A stretch of DNA of 64,000 bases from Hypericum androsaemum (Eukaryota; Streptophyta; Magnoliopsida; Malpighiales; Hypericaceae). This document shows, in pieces, positions 43,960-56,902 of the stretch. A program made the position numbers and the translations under genes. The notes beneath the pieces were generated by a model. That model saw nothing but the letters and a program-made list of their open reading frames with translations, did no database searches and had not been told where the DNA came from. The DNA lies in NCBI GenBank assembly GCA_963995505.1, contig OZ023199.1, positions 682,001 through 746,000 on the forward strand, written 5' to 3'. How positions within the stretch are numbered: the first letter of the stretch is position 1; each line of letters begins with the position of its first letter.

Positions 43960-45979
43960 TCAAGAACCGTCTGTATGATCATGCACTTCATGTGTATAGT
44001 TTGCCGTATCCGCATCATCACCATCATCGTCATCATGATCGTACTCAGAAGCGGAGCTAGCATCAATATCCTTCTCCGGGGAGTCAAGCTGAACACACTC
44101 TTGACCCTCGTTGCTGTAACTTCCTGCATCATCGTAGGTTCGACCGGGAAGTGCCAAATCTTCTCTTTTTACAACATTCAACAAAAAACCATTGTGGATC
44201 CTTTCGGGCCGCAACAGATCGCCTTCAGAAACTGTAATGCTCGAGCCATTTATAGACGCTCTGTTCCCGAATTCTCTCGGATCAGATTCACTTTCGGAAC
44301 TAGGGGTCCTTACCCTGGGACTCTGATAGTACAAATCCCTGCCCCCCATATGTGCTCCAGGAGAATTGGGATGAGTCGTATACCCGCACTTTGTTATATT
44401 AGTATCCACTTCCAGATTCTGTACAAAGTCAATAAACTTATTTGCAGACGTAGTCCTCATCAAGGGCCCACCAGATCTTGTCCAAGAATTCAAGTCTGCA
44501 CTCTCAGATTCACTATCACTCCCATCATGTGGATTTCGGTGGTTCCTCGAGTTTCTGCCAGCAAACAATCCTACGCCAGATCCACCAACTCCTTGCTGGA
44601 AAGTGGAGGCAACATCTGTGAGCATATCATCTTCGAGTGAACCTGTGGAGTTCTCTCGAGCTATGCAATTCCATGAAGGGATTCTTTTGGACGCACTGAA
44701 TCTGACTGTGGCGGGGACTGTGGGCGCGAGACCATGAGAAGCAGCAGCAGCTCTCTCAGCACTTCTCTTGAGCCTACGCATGTGGTTCAAAACCGCAACA
44801 CACTCATCAAGAGCAAGCTCAATGCCACAGTTAGCTTTGATGGCCGAAAGCTTCTCCCATGTACACCTCCTCCCCTGGTTAGCCGCCTTTTGAAGCTCCA
44901 CATGAGATGGATTTTGTATTATTTTCGAGTACTGGAGTGCAAAACAAAGAAGGATTCAAAAAGCCAGTTAGCAAGAGAGTATTCTTGCTGCCGTTCTTGA
45001 AATAAATGTTCCACAGCATCATGCAATATTTAAATTATTCGATAAATCGTTCACGAGACTCGGCAACTATATTTACCTGAGCAAGAGTGGCTGGCATGAC
45101 GACAGTCACGTCTCCTTCCCAATCTTGAGCAAAAAGCTTGGCCAGTCCCCCATGTGGAAACCCAAGTTCCAGCACCTGGCTGCATCTGTGTTTGACCTCC
45201 ATCTCAACTAGGTGAGCAAGCTACAAGAATATTAAGCATCTTAATCACAGCTCAGAAGACAAAGATATCGATAAAAACAGAAACATCGGCACGCTGCAGC
45301 CGAGCGATCTTCACATATTTGGAACTAGAGAAATGGAAACTAGAGCAAACAGATGCATACCTTGGCAGCAAAGTTACCCCCGTAAGCTCTGACTAGGTCT
45401 TTCATTCTCAGTAGAGGTGCAATATGAGGATTTTCCTGGCTCACAATGAAATGATTAACATTGAACAATTCCTTCAACTGCATCATCGGTAGATCAACTT
45501 CCAAGCTACCATCTCTCCACGGGTCGCGAAGAGGTGCTCGAGCTCTTTTCAGGATCCAAATTGAAAGGCGGGTGATATGGAACAATTTCTCCGCTTCTGT
45601 CCTTAGCCATCAATTCTTGAAAAGTAAGGTCACTAGTGAGGTGCCTCAACATCCACTGCAAATGGATCCAACACTAGAACCGGCAATTATCCGAGGCAAA
45701 AGCAATGATCGTAACCATAGCGAGTATACCTCGTGGGTTCCTCGGGTGCAACCACGACAGTACGGACGCCAGGGATCCGCAGAGCCTGCCAACATAACTC
45801 AACAACAAACGAAGCATCCGTCGAACGACATGTGAGAACGACTTGCAGAACAAGACCCCATACGCAATGGTCGTTGAAAGACCAATGGGAAAAGGCTCCA
45901 CGCTGGCCTCATTACTTATCTTGCCGACCCAACTTCCATGCACAATTATCGATCCTGTCTTATTTTCCACTTTTCCCAT
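43960..45979 (-). pseudogene. SDP1: SDP1-type triacylglycerol lipase pseudogene, core deleted
   Basis: Minus strand. The N-terminal piece is 45979-45678 (ISNEASVEPF, VLSWLHPRNPRGILAMVTIIAF). It jumps to [15 protein letters not shown], then directly to [22 protein letters not shown] (45690-45540), and after a frameshift to [19 protein letters not shown] (exon end 45361). Intact-looking exons follow: 45077-45220 ([22 protein letters not shown]) and 43960-44931 ([50 protein letters not shown], stop). SDP1 is the patatin-domain lipase that starts oil-body breakdown on germination. Missing are ~200 residues before QWML, including the GxSxG nucleophile, and ~50 after TFQE. A TAG at 45674-45676 and the frameshift complete the inactivation. 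The C-terminal half is well kept, so the loss is not ancient. Confidence 0.88.
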
Positions 45980-46640
45980 GTTGTCTTGTCTATATTTTTT
46001 TGATGAAGTAGATTTTATTAATAGTTTAACTATTTACAAACTACACATGTAAGTATTTACATACTTACAAATCTCGCTAAAAATTTTGTGATAAAAAAAA
46101 CGACAAGAAAAACATATTATTATCATTATCGCTCTAAGAACAATTGTACACTTCCCGAATATCATGTAGCACAAGAACTCCAAATATGGAAAAAAAACAT
46201 TAGATCTAAACCAGAAATGCCGTGGCTCGCCTGCAGCTGCAGGCGAGGGAAAGCCCAATCCGTGTGACCCAAAACACCCGATTCCCTTCCCATCAGAATT
46301 GATTGACCAAACGCCCCAAGAACATGTTCATTAATTTCAGCTGACCAAATCTTGGACAAAAAGGACCATTTCGACATTTACCCCCATCGGCGCCACGTGA
46401 AGATACTGCCACCGGTGATGTCACTTTCGTAATTTCCTCGCAATTTCTGATTCTAACTAATTTGGGTTTAAATTTCGAAATTTGAAATGCTATCCAGATT
46501 AAATAAGTTTGAAATTCTAACTCCTTTTATCGGTGATAGTTATATGGTATTTATCACAGGGAATAAGGGTTGCTGTTTTAGTGGTTAGGTAGGGTTTAAT
46601 ATATGATATATGATGAAGAAGTTGTAGTTTAATTCTGGAC
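45980..46640. other. Spacer with a 22-bp perfect palindrome
   Basis: No gene. At 46226-46247 the half-site CTCGCCTGCAG is followed directly by its complement, a perfect 22-bp palindrome. From about 46540 the sequence matches 52210-52300 upstream of the second Ran copy. Confidence 0.55.
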
Positions 46641-47210
46641 GTTCTCGTATTTTTTTTACTTTCAACAATCCCAGAGCATAGGCCCACGAGCTATGGAAAT
46701 GCTAATCTAGTTTGGGCCTCTAAATCCCAAATAGACTCCCGAAGCCCAACCAACCACGTTCCCGAAAAGGCAAGGCAGGGATGACCGTCCAGATCATTAG
46801 AACCTTCTCCAAATCGAACGGCCAAGATACTCGCGGCAATCCTAAGCCAACCCCAAAGTTTGAAACACTACAGGCCACGATCCCCAACACCCAAACTCAC
46901 ATACGTTTTACTAACCAATTGCCTGCCACTGTTAGATCATCGTCCATGTCACCCAGACAACCATCCAATCTCCACACCAACCTACGGCTAACCCTATGCT
47001 CGACCGCACCAGATCCAGATTTCCAAAACTAAAACTAGGTTAACTGACCGATTTCCTTAAACCCCATGACTCGACCCCAGAGGTTTTCCCCGCTTATAAA
47101 AGCCTACTCCTCCGAAATAAAATTGAAATTCCTCTTTTCCTCGTACTCTCCTTGTTCCTTCCTAGCCCTATTTTTTTCAAACCGCGAAGCTCCTAGGATC
47201 CTCCACCACC
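46640..47210 (+). repeat. Duplicated Ran 5' flank, copy 1
   Basis: About 570 bases (ggacgttctcg..., cccacgagctatggaaatgc, gttcccgaaaaggcaaggc) recur at 53110-53691 with few changes. The duplication therefore included the promoter. Confidence 0.9.
47095..47100 (+). promoter_or_regulatory. TATA box of Ran copy 1
   Basis: TATAAA within cgcttataaaagcc, 111 bases before the ATG. The same motif stands at 53584-53589 before copy 2. Confidence 0.65.
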
Positions 47211-48582
47211 ATGGTATATCTCTCTCTTCCGATTTCGCGTTTCCTGTGTTGGACTCGATCTGATTCTACGTCGCCGTTTTGTGTCTTTCTTTTAGGCGCT
47301 GCCGAATCAGCAGACTGTTAACTACAAGCTTGTGATTGTCGGTGACGGTGGTACAGGTATCTCATTCGATCCCCCTTTTTTCTTTTCAATTAATCGCTTA
47401 TTCCGATATTTGATTTAGGCTTTTTTGGTGATTTTTATCTGCTTGGTATCTCTTGATTAGAGCCTTGATTTTTGGTTTGGATATGTTTTTCAGGGAAAAC
47501 AATCTTCACATCTCACCGGAGAGTTCGAGAAGAGATACGAGCGTAAGTTGGATTCTCGGACCATCTGCTTATTTTTTGGATTTGACGGGGTTTGTTGTCT
47601 GATTATGGTGGTGTTTGGTTTGCAGCAACTAATGAAGTGGATGTCCATCTCCTTGACTTCTTCACCAACTGCGGAAAGATTCGCTTCTACTGCTGGGACA
47701 CTGCTGGCCAGATAAATTCTCGTGGTTTTAGATTTGCATACTAGTGAGTGAGTATGGTTGTTTGTTTTGATTTTTCCACTCAGCTTTCTTTATGTTCGGC
47801 CGGCCAGTTGCTAATTATTATTGCTTTTGCAGCGTCCTTGGTCAATGCGCTATTATCATGTTTGACGTCACTGCAAGGCTGACCTATAGGAATGCCCCAA
47901 CTTGGCATAGGTATCAGGTACATACAACAACTAAGTTATTATTATTATGAGGAATACATCATCATGTGCTTGGCTCTTAATTATTTCTCCTTCATTCCGT
48001 TCTTTGTATCCAGCGTCTGTGATAAGAAGATTCCTATTGTTCTTTGCGGAAACAAGGTTGATCTGAAGGAGCACAGGCAGGTGAAGGCCAAGCAAGTTAC
48101 TTTCCACCACGAAAAGAGGAATTTGCAGTACTGTGAGATTTCGGCAAAGAGCAACTATAACTTGGAAAAGCCCTTCCTCTATCTTGCCCGGAAACTAACC
48201 GGGTAAAGTTCCATACCATACCTTGCTTGTTCAACAGCTTCATCATGCTTTTGCATTCAGATCAATGATCTATATTTTCACTTATCATCTTCTCTTTGCT
48301 TCAGGGATGCCAAGCTGCATTTTGTTGAGTCTCCTGCTTTGGCTCCTCCCGAGGTCCAAATCGACCTCACCGCACAACCACAGTAAGTTCATCTGCATCC
48401 ATCCTGGTCTTTATATGCTCGCTCTTCTGCAAACACGTTTTTACTTAACTAGTCCCCTTTTGCGCTAAGCACATTCTTCTGACACAATCATTTATTGGTA
48501 CTAATACAGGCACGAGGCTGAGCTTGCTGCTGCCTCCAGTCAACCTCTTCCAGACGACGACGATGATGACACATTCGAGTGA
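47211..48582 (+). pseudogene. Ran GTPase copy 1, frameshifted and diverged
   Basis: Eight exons as in plant Ran genes: 47211-47213 (ATG), 47296-47356 (P-loop start GDGGTG), 47494-47542, 47636-47743 ([18 protein letters not shown]), 47833-47917, 48014-48202 ([23 protein letters not shown]), 48305-48382 and 48510-48582 (acidic DDDD tail). Ran drives nuclear transport. Exon 3 is 49 bases instead of 57: eight bases are lost in the stretch for VKR just after GKT, which shifts the frame to a stop at the exon 4 start. Switch II after DTAGQ reads INSRGFRFA instead of EKFGGLRDG, and three residues (PSF) are missing from the N-terminal NYPSFK. Splice sites elsewhere are intact. Exon 3 is symmetrical in phase, but skipping it would remove the nucleotide-binding Lys/Thr. 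Confidence 0.88.
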
Positions 48583-49240
48583 AGATCTTTGAGTGCAGTT
48601 TGTTATCGGAGTGGTGGCTTTATTTTTATGGGTTGGGTTTTGATGATGAGGATTGTTTCCTCGGAGATGTACCAGTATAGACTGAATCATTTTAGTGTCT
48701 TTCTAAACATGGGATCAATCATTTTAATAAATAATATTTATCTTTTTGCTTTTAAAAATTTCTAATCTGATTGGTCGAAATGTTAGTCGGATCGTTTAAA
48801 TCGAAGAACAGGAAAAATTTGACTCGTATCAAAATTCGTATTTTAAAATTATGGTTAATACTGTAGGTAAAAAATATATGACTTTCAAAAAAGTTTGTGC
48901 AGTTGGCTTAGATCGTGGACGCACAAAAGCCAAGCGGTGCTTTTATTAGACCCACGCATGCGCTGTCCAGATATTCTAGGCGAACCTTCTAAAAAAAGAT
49001 ATTTTATGCGAGCGTCTCTCAATAATAACATTTTTGCGAGGTTTAAACTTAAACTTAAGACATGGACGAGGACAAGTGCAAACATACATTCACCATACAA
49101 GACAATGGAAAACAAAGATATGGAATAGTTCAAGCCGGTCACGGATTTACGACAAAACCACGTGACAGTCTCAGGGTACAAAACGCGGTCGTGACGATGG
49201 ATGGGGACTTGTACGGAGAAAAAGATATTTATTATGGGAG
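48583..49240. other. Ran 3' flank joined to duplicated BBE 3' flank, copy C
   Basis: 48583-48720 matches the sequence after Ran copy 2 (54997-55130). From 48889 the sequence is the BBE-associated flank seen at 11462, then 49075-49190 matches 12233-12345 and 32630-32745. There is no gene. Confidence 0.7.
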
Positions 49241-49414
49241 TTGGATTCAGTGGGGACAAAATTTATCCCCACTGAAATGGATCAAGATTTTGGACTTACA
49301 GACACGATTTTTGATGACTGTCACATCTGTAGACACGATTTTTAATGAAATCTGATGATTGAAATGAAATCCTCTCTATAGGGATAACTTTTATGTTGTC
49401 CCCACTCAATCCAA
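49241..49414. mobile_element. Short MITE, 174 bp
   Basis: TTGGATTCAGTGGGGACAA at the left and the complement of TTGGATTGAGTGGGGACAA at the right (one mismatch over 19 bases). Just inside the left end a small hairpin repeats GTGGGGA/TCCCCAC. It lies within the BBE flank copy, which is uninterrupted at the corresponding place in the 32.7-kb copy. Confidence 0.75.
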
Positions 49415-50248
49415 AATCTGTATTATGTTCTTCCCTTCACTTTTCCATAACAATGTAAAGAATCGAAACACCGAGAAAAGGGAGAAGCGTCAACTCCGAT
49501 CTAGTCCACCGAAAGGAAATCCAATGGCTGTTTTTCCTATAAGTTTTGCATTTCCAATGAACCCTTGTAGCACTTTTACTAACTCGATGGATGAATTCGA
49601 ACTCGTAAATTTTTTATTTACTTTATATAATTTATTTATTAATTAATCTAAGTATTTGTTAATTTTTTTTATCATAAGCTATGTATAAAATCAATGATGT
49701 TCGAGTAAATTATTTATTAATTTTTCTTCCATATGGCTGAGCAACATACTTTATAGTTTGGTGGTCTAAAACATAGCCTTGTTTGTTAAGGTGAATGGGT
49801 AAGAATTTAATAAAGAAAGAAAGCAGGGTGGATCACACCATAAAATCTAATACATAAACCATTGATAAAAGTATTTGATATGAAAAAACAACGGTATTAT
49901 TTTAATCAAAAAATCTTAACCAAAAAATTGTAAGTTCGAGCTCACAACAATTTTATTAAACAAATGGAGGAACATATTACATTTTTTTGAAAGGTATAGA
50001 ATATATTCATTAGGAAAATAAATTACAAAGTATATTACATACAAATAAATTACAAAGTATATTACATATTGTCTATATACCCAATCAACCAATTATGATA
50101 AATCACAGAATGAGTGTGCATGTATTAATTCGTCTTTTACCTTCAAAAGTATATTAAAGTATCAATTATGTAACTTCAAATTAATTTCCCATTGGCCATT
50201 ATCTTTAATTTCCCAGTATAAAATACGTTCACCAACAACAAGTACGTA
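49415..50248. other. Downstream region of the BBE-like pseudogene
   Basis: 49450-49520 still matches the shared BBE flank (caccgagaaa..., ccaccgaaa). The rest is AT-rich; a 20-bp string (aaattacaaagtatattaca) is repeated at about 50021 and 50047. There is no gene. Confidence 0.5.
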
Positions 50249-52040
<1,792 letters not shown>

Positions 52041-52545
52041 TGAATAGGACCAAGATTGTGTTCTTTAGTACGTTTTATACCATGAGGAGCGACGACGTGA
52101 AGCTGTTGAGTGTTCAGAACCGAAGACTTACGTAAGAAGAAGAGCTAGTCACGTGGTTGGAGTTTGGAGTAGTTTTAATTTTGGTTCACAATTATATAAC
52201 GGATAATTGGCATGGTTATATGATATTTATCACAGGGAATAAGGGTTGATGTTTTAGTGGTTAGGTAGGTTTGATATATGATATTTGATGAAGTTATAGT
52301 TTAATTTGTCCCGAATTGAGCTTTTATGGTTTTTTTTTGGAGGAAAAAACAATTATGGAAGCTAAATTACTTTGGTTCCGGCATCTGGTCGTCCGATAGA
52401 TACTAAAAGACGAGAAATTTTAGAATCAAACGACTAGCAAAGAAAAAAAAATTGCACTTTTTTTTTAATATTCAACCGTTATAATTTTATCATTAAATTT
52501 TTGGCAGAGAAAAAATTATTTAGTGGTCATACTTGGACAATCACT
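52041..52545. other. Breakpoint region and start of duplicated Ran flank
   Basis: 52210-52305 matches 46545-46640 (tatttatcacagggaataagggtt). It is then interrupted (52306-53100) by sequence absent from copy 1, of which 52546-53092 is a hAT element. There is no gene. Confidence 0.55.
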
Positions 52546-53092
52546 TAGACCTGCCCGTGAATTGAATCTGATTCGTGATTTGATTCGATTCAATTCGTTA
52601 AAAATTTGATTCGATTCGTCAATAATTTGATTCGTAAAAAATTCGATTCGAATTCGTCATAAAATGAATTGAATACGGTTCAAGATATTTATAATTCGCA
52701 AAACCGGCAAATTTAATTCGAATTTGATTTAAAAATTTGATTCGAGTTAAATTCGTGTTAAATTTGATTCAAATTCATGTACATATAATAATAATATATG
52801 TTAAAAAAATTCAAATAAAATAGGGGGATTTGAGAGGAAAAAATTCAGTTATAATTCAATTATAATTCGGTTATAATTCGATTATAATTCGATTCGAATT
52901 TGATTATAATTCGATTCGAATTTGATTATAATTCAATTCGAATTCGATTATAATTCGATTTGAATTTGATTCGAATTCAAAAATTCATAATTCGTATTCG
53001 ATTCGTCTTGTGAAGAATTGAATATGGTTTAATATTTTGATGAATTCAAATTCAAATAAATTCGATTTAAATTCGAACCGTGGTCAGGTCTA
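52546..53092. mobile_element. Non-autonomous hAT element rich in ATTCGA repeats
   Basis: Ends TAGACCTG and CAGGTCTA, with an 8-bp target duplication caatcact at 52538-52545 and 53093-53100. The 547-bp interior is made of dozens of attcgattc / gaattcga words in both orientations, with no coding capacity. It is a different family from the element at 31666-32499. Confidence 0.85.
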
Positions 53093-53109
53093 CAATCACT
53101 ACTCCCCAC

Positions 53110-53691
53110 CAAAATTCTGGACGTTCTAGTATTTGTTTTTTTTTTCTTTCAACAATCCAGAGCATAGGCCCACGAGCTATGGAAATGCTAATCTAGTTTG
53201 GGCCTCTAAATCCCAAATAGACTCCCGAAGCCCAACCAACCACGTTCCCGAAAAGGCAAGGCATGGATTAACCGTCCAGATCATTCGAACCTTCTCCAAA
53301 TCGAACGGCCGAGATACTCGCGGGAATCCTAAGCCAACCCCAAAGTTTGAAACACTCCAGGCCACGATCCCCAAAACACCCAAACACACGTACGTTTTAC
53401 TAACCAATTGCCTGCCACTGTTAGATCATCCTCCATGTCACCCAGACATCCATCCAATCTCCACACCAACCTACGGCTAACCCTATGCTCGACCGCACCA
53501 GATCCAGATTTCCAAAACTAAAACTAGGTTAACTGACCGATTTCCTTAAACCCCATGACTCGACCCCAGAGGTTTTCCCCGCTTATAAAAGCCTCCTCCT
53601 CCGAAATAAAATTGAAATTCCTCGTACTCTCCTTGTTCCTTCCTAGCCCTATTTTTTTCAAACCGCGAAGCTCCTAGGATCCTCCACCACC
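53110..53691 (+). repeat. Duplicated Ran 5' flank, copy 2
   Basis: Partner of 46640-47210, including the TATA box at 53584-53589. Confidence 0.9.
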
Positions 53692-54996
53692 ATGGTATAT
53701 CTCTCTCTCTAGCGCTTTCTCTCTCTAGCGATTTCGCGTTTCCTGTGTTTAGATCTTGGACTCGATCTGATTCTACGTCGCCGTTTTGTGTCTTTCTTTT
53801 AGGCGCTGCCGAATCAGCAGACTGTTAACTACAAGCTTGTGATTGTCGGTGACGGCGGTACAGGTACCTCATTCGATCCCCTTTTTTCTTTTCAATTAAT
53901 CACTATTTTGGCATAATTGATTTAGGATTTTTTGGTGATTTTTATCTTGGTATCTACTGATCTCTTGATTATATTTTTTAGGGAAAACAACCTTCGCGGA
54001 GAGTTCGAGAAGAGATATGAGCGTAAGTTGGATTCTCGGACCATCTGCTTATTTATTTTTTGGATTTGACGGGGTTGGTTGTCTGATTATGGTGGGTGTT
54101 TGGTTTGCAGCAACTAATGAAGTGGATGTCCATCCCCTTGACTTCTTCACCAACTGCGGAAAGATTCGCTTCTACTGCTGGGACACTGCTGGCCAGAGGA
54201 ATTCTCGTGGTCTTAGACGTGCATACTAGTGAGTATGGTTGTTTGTTTTGATTTTCCACTCAGCTTTCTTTATGTTCGGCCGGCCAGTTGCTAATAAATA
54301 TTGCTTTTGCAGCATCCATGGTCAATGCGCTATTATCATGTTTGACGTCACTGAAAGGCTGACCTATAAGAATGCCCCAACTTGGCATAGGGATCTTTGC
54401 GGGTACATACAACAACTAAACTAAATTATTATGAGGAATCTCATCTTGTGCTTGGCTCTTAAATTATTTCTCCTCCTTTGTATCCAGGGCCTGTGGGAAG
54501 ATTCCTATTGTTCTTTGCGGAAACAAGGTTGATCTGGAGGAGAACAGGCAGGTGATGGCTAGGAAAGTTAATTTCCACCACAAAAAGAAGAATTTGCACT
54601 ACTATGAGATTTCGGCGAAGAGCAACTATAACTTGGAAAAGCCCTTCCTCTATCTTGCCCGGAAACTAGTCGGGTAAAGTTCCATACCATACCTTGCTTG
54701 TTCAACAGCTTCATCATGCTTTTGCATTCAGATCAATGATCTATATTTTTACTCTTTGCTTCAGGGATGCCAAGCTGCATTTTGTTGAGTCTCCTGCTTT
54801 GGCTCCTCCCGAGGTCCAAATCGACCTCACCGCACAATCACAGTAAGTTCATCTGCATCCATCCTGGTCTTATGTCCTCTTCTGCACACACTTTTTTACT
54901 TAACTAGTCCTTTATTTGTACTAATACAGCCACGAGGCTGAGCTTGCTGCCGCCGCCAGTCAACCTCTTCCAGACGACGATGATGATGACCCGTGA
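53692..54996 (+). pseudogene. Ran GTPase copy 2, frameshifted and diverged
   Basis: Tandem partner of 47211-48582 with the same exon plan: [55 protein letters not shown] and the acidic tail LPDDDDDD. Exon 3 here lacks 16 bases in the stretch for VKRHL, overlapping but not identical with the 8-base loss in copy 1, and the frame is lost. After DTAGQ it reads RNSRGLRRA, again replacing EKFGGLRDG. The last codons end DDP and a stop instead of DTFE. The exon 5 end keeps HRDLC, which copy 1 has lost. Confidence 0.88.
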
Positions 54997-56532
54997 AGAT
55001 CTTTGAGTGCAGTTTGTTATCAGAGTGGTGGCTTTATTTTTATGGGTTTCGATGATGAGGATTGTTTCCTTGGAGATGTACCAGTATAGACTGAATCGTT
55101 TTAGAGTCTTTCTAAACATAGGATCAATCTATGTTTACAATCTCTTAACATATATATATATATATGGTGACATTTCACTTCACTCTAACTTAGAATAGGG
55201 TGCCTAAGTTGGGTCCCAAAACTGGAGCCAGACAGAGGTTTACCAGCAGTAACCTGTTTGTTTGCGTTTGTATTCCGAGTGGGAAGTGTTGATAGCCAAA
55301 GGGTCCAAACCGCTGTCTCCCAAGATTCCATGTGTTAGCATTACGGTTAGGCCAAACAAAGGCTTACTGTTTCGTAATCTACCTTCCTGTCTTCTAGTGG
55401 TAAGAAGATTTCAGTTTAAAGTTTGAACAATTTCCAAGAGACCACTGTAGTTTAATTGGCAAAAGAGGAAAAATGGAGAATAGCTCGTGTTGATAAATGT
55501 TCACAATAATCTGCATAAAGTTGTTCAGTTAGGTCAATTTTAAGTATTCAAGGTCAAGTATTGTTGAGTCCAGTTTAGCGGTTGACTCTCAAACCAATAT
55601 ATTTGTTATTCGGACTACTTGTTCTAATTTTCATTGGTGAAGTACGATCAATTTGATATAACATACAGCTAGGAAATTCAGTCACGAATGTATTTATGCC
55701 ATGACAACTGTTGTTTGCGTAAATATTTGTTAATAGTCTGTTTTAGTATTTTGTAATTCTATCCACGTGGTTTAAAAATGTGTGATCGGATAACAAATAT
55801 TTCGAGTGATAAATATTTTTCTCGGGTAAACAAATTTTCTAGACAAAATACTCTTAAGAATTATTAAATTTAAAAATAAATAAATAAACATTTATATAAA
55901 CAAATTTTCAAATAAATGTTCACTTTCCATAACCGAAGAAATAATGATCCGTACGCAGGGTGTATTTTTTCTTTCCAGTACTATGCTTTCTTGACAATTG
56001 TAGACTGTCAGGAAATATTAGAATAGAGATAATATCAACGCACCAAAACTATCGGTTTATTATATTGAAGTAGTAAAGGGTTGGAGCGTTTATTCTTTTG
56101 AAGTCTGAATCAATTACTAAATGTTATGGTAGAACCATAAAAGGGCAAAATAGTCATAAATATTTTGAAAAAATTGACTAATTAGTACATTTAATTGTTA
56201 TCTTTTTCAAATGAAACTAATTAGTCATTGAAGTTCACCACTAAAAATACAAAAATATTCGTAAGATAAAAAATTAAAACAGTCTTCTCTCTCAAATCCA
56301 TGTCATCAATTAGGTACCATTGAGTCTCAAATCCATATTTAATATATTACATTAAGCATTTGTTGTATTCAGATTTTTCTATTTAATATATTACAATAAA
56401 TAATTAAGTTTTCGAAAAAAATCTCAAATCCGTATATTTTTTTATTAGCTATATGATATTTTTCTGTAGCGTTAATTAATTTTTGGAGGGTTGCCTAGCA
56501 TTAAGTGGGAGCGAATTTGGTGGGGACTGGGC
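54997..56532. other. Ran 3' flank and spacer
   Basis: 54997-55130 is shared with copy 1. A TA microsatellite lies at 55149-55166. 55200-56532 contains no gene or element that I can identify. Confidence 0.5.
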
Positions 56533-56902
56533 TAGTCCCCATCTATGGGGATTAACTCAAACCAATATCACTACACATGCAAACCAATATCACTTCATAT
56601 GCAAACCAATATCACTTCATATGTAAACCAGTCTCTTGCAAATCAATATCATTTCACATGCAAACCAATATCACTTCACATGCAAACCAATATCACCTGG
56701 TAGGTGATCCTTAGGGTTAGTCCCCATCTATGGGGATTAACTCAAACCAATATCACTACACATGCAAACCAATATCACTTCATATGCAAACCAATATCAC
56801 TTCATATGTAAACCAGTCTCTTGCAAATCAATATCATTTCACATGCAAACCAATATCACTTCACATGCAAACCAATATCACCTGGTAGGTGATCCTTAGG
56901 GT
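56533..56902. repeat. 185-bp tandem duplication of a 22-bp minisatellite
   Basis: Units 56533-56717 and 56718-56902 look identical. Each begins with a small hairpin (tccccatctatgggga) and holds about seven variants of the 22-base unit caaaccaatatcacttcata(tg). The block lies between ggtggggact (56516-56525) and its complement agtccccacc (56991-57000), so the whole 56516-57000 may be a TIR element. Confidence 0.9.

Noticed and set aside
43975..44640. 221-codon plus frame opposite the lipase pseudogene
   Set aside because: Antisense shadow of the well-preserved last SDP1-type exon.
47211..48582. Annotating the Ran copies as functional GTPases
   Set aside because: Both have frame-breaking deletions in exon 3, right after the P-loop, and altered switch II residues.
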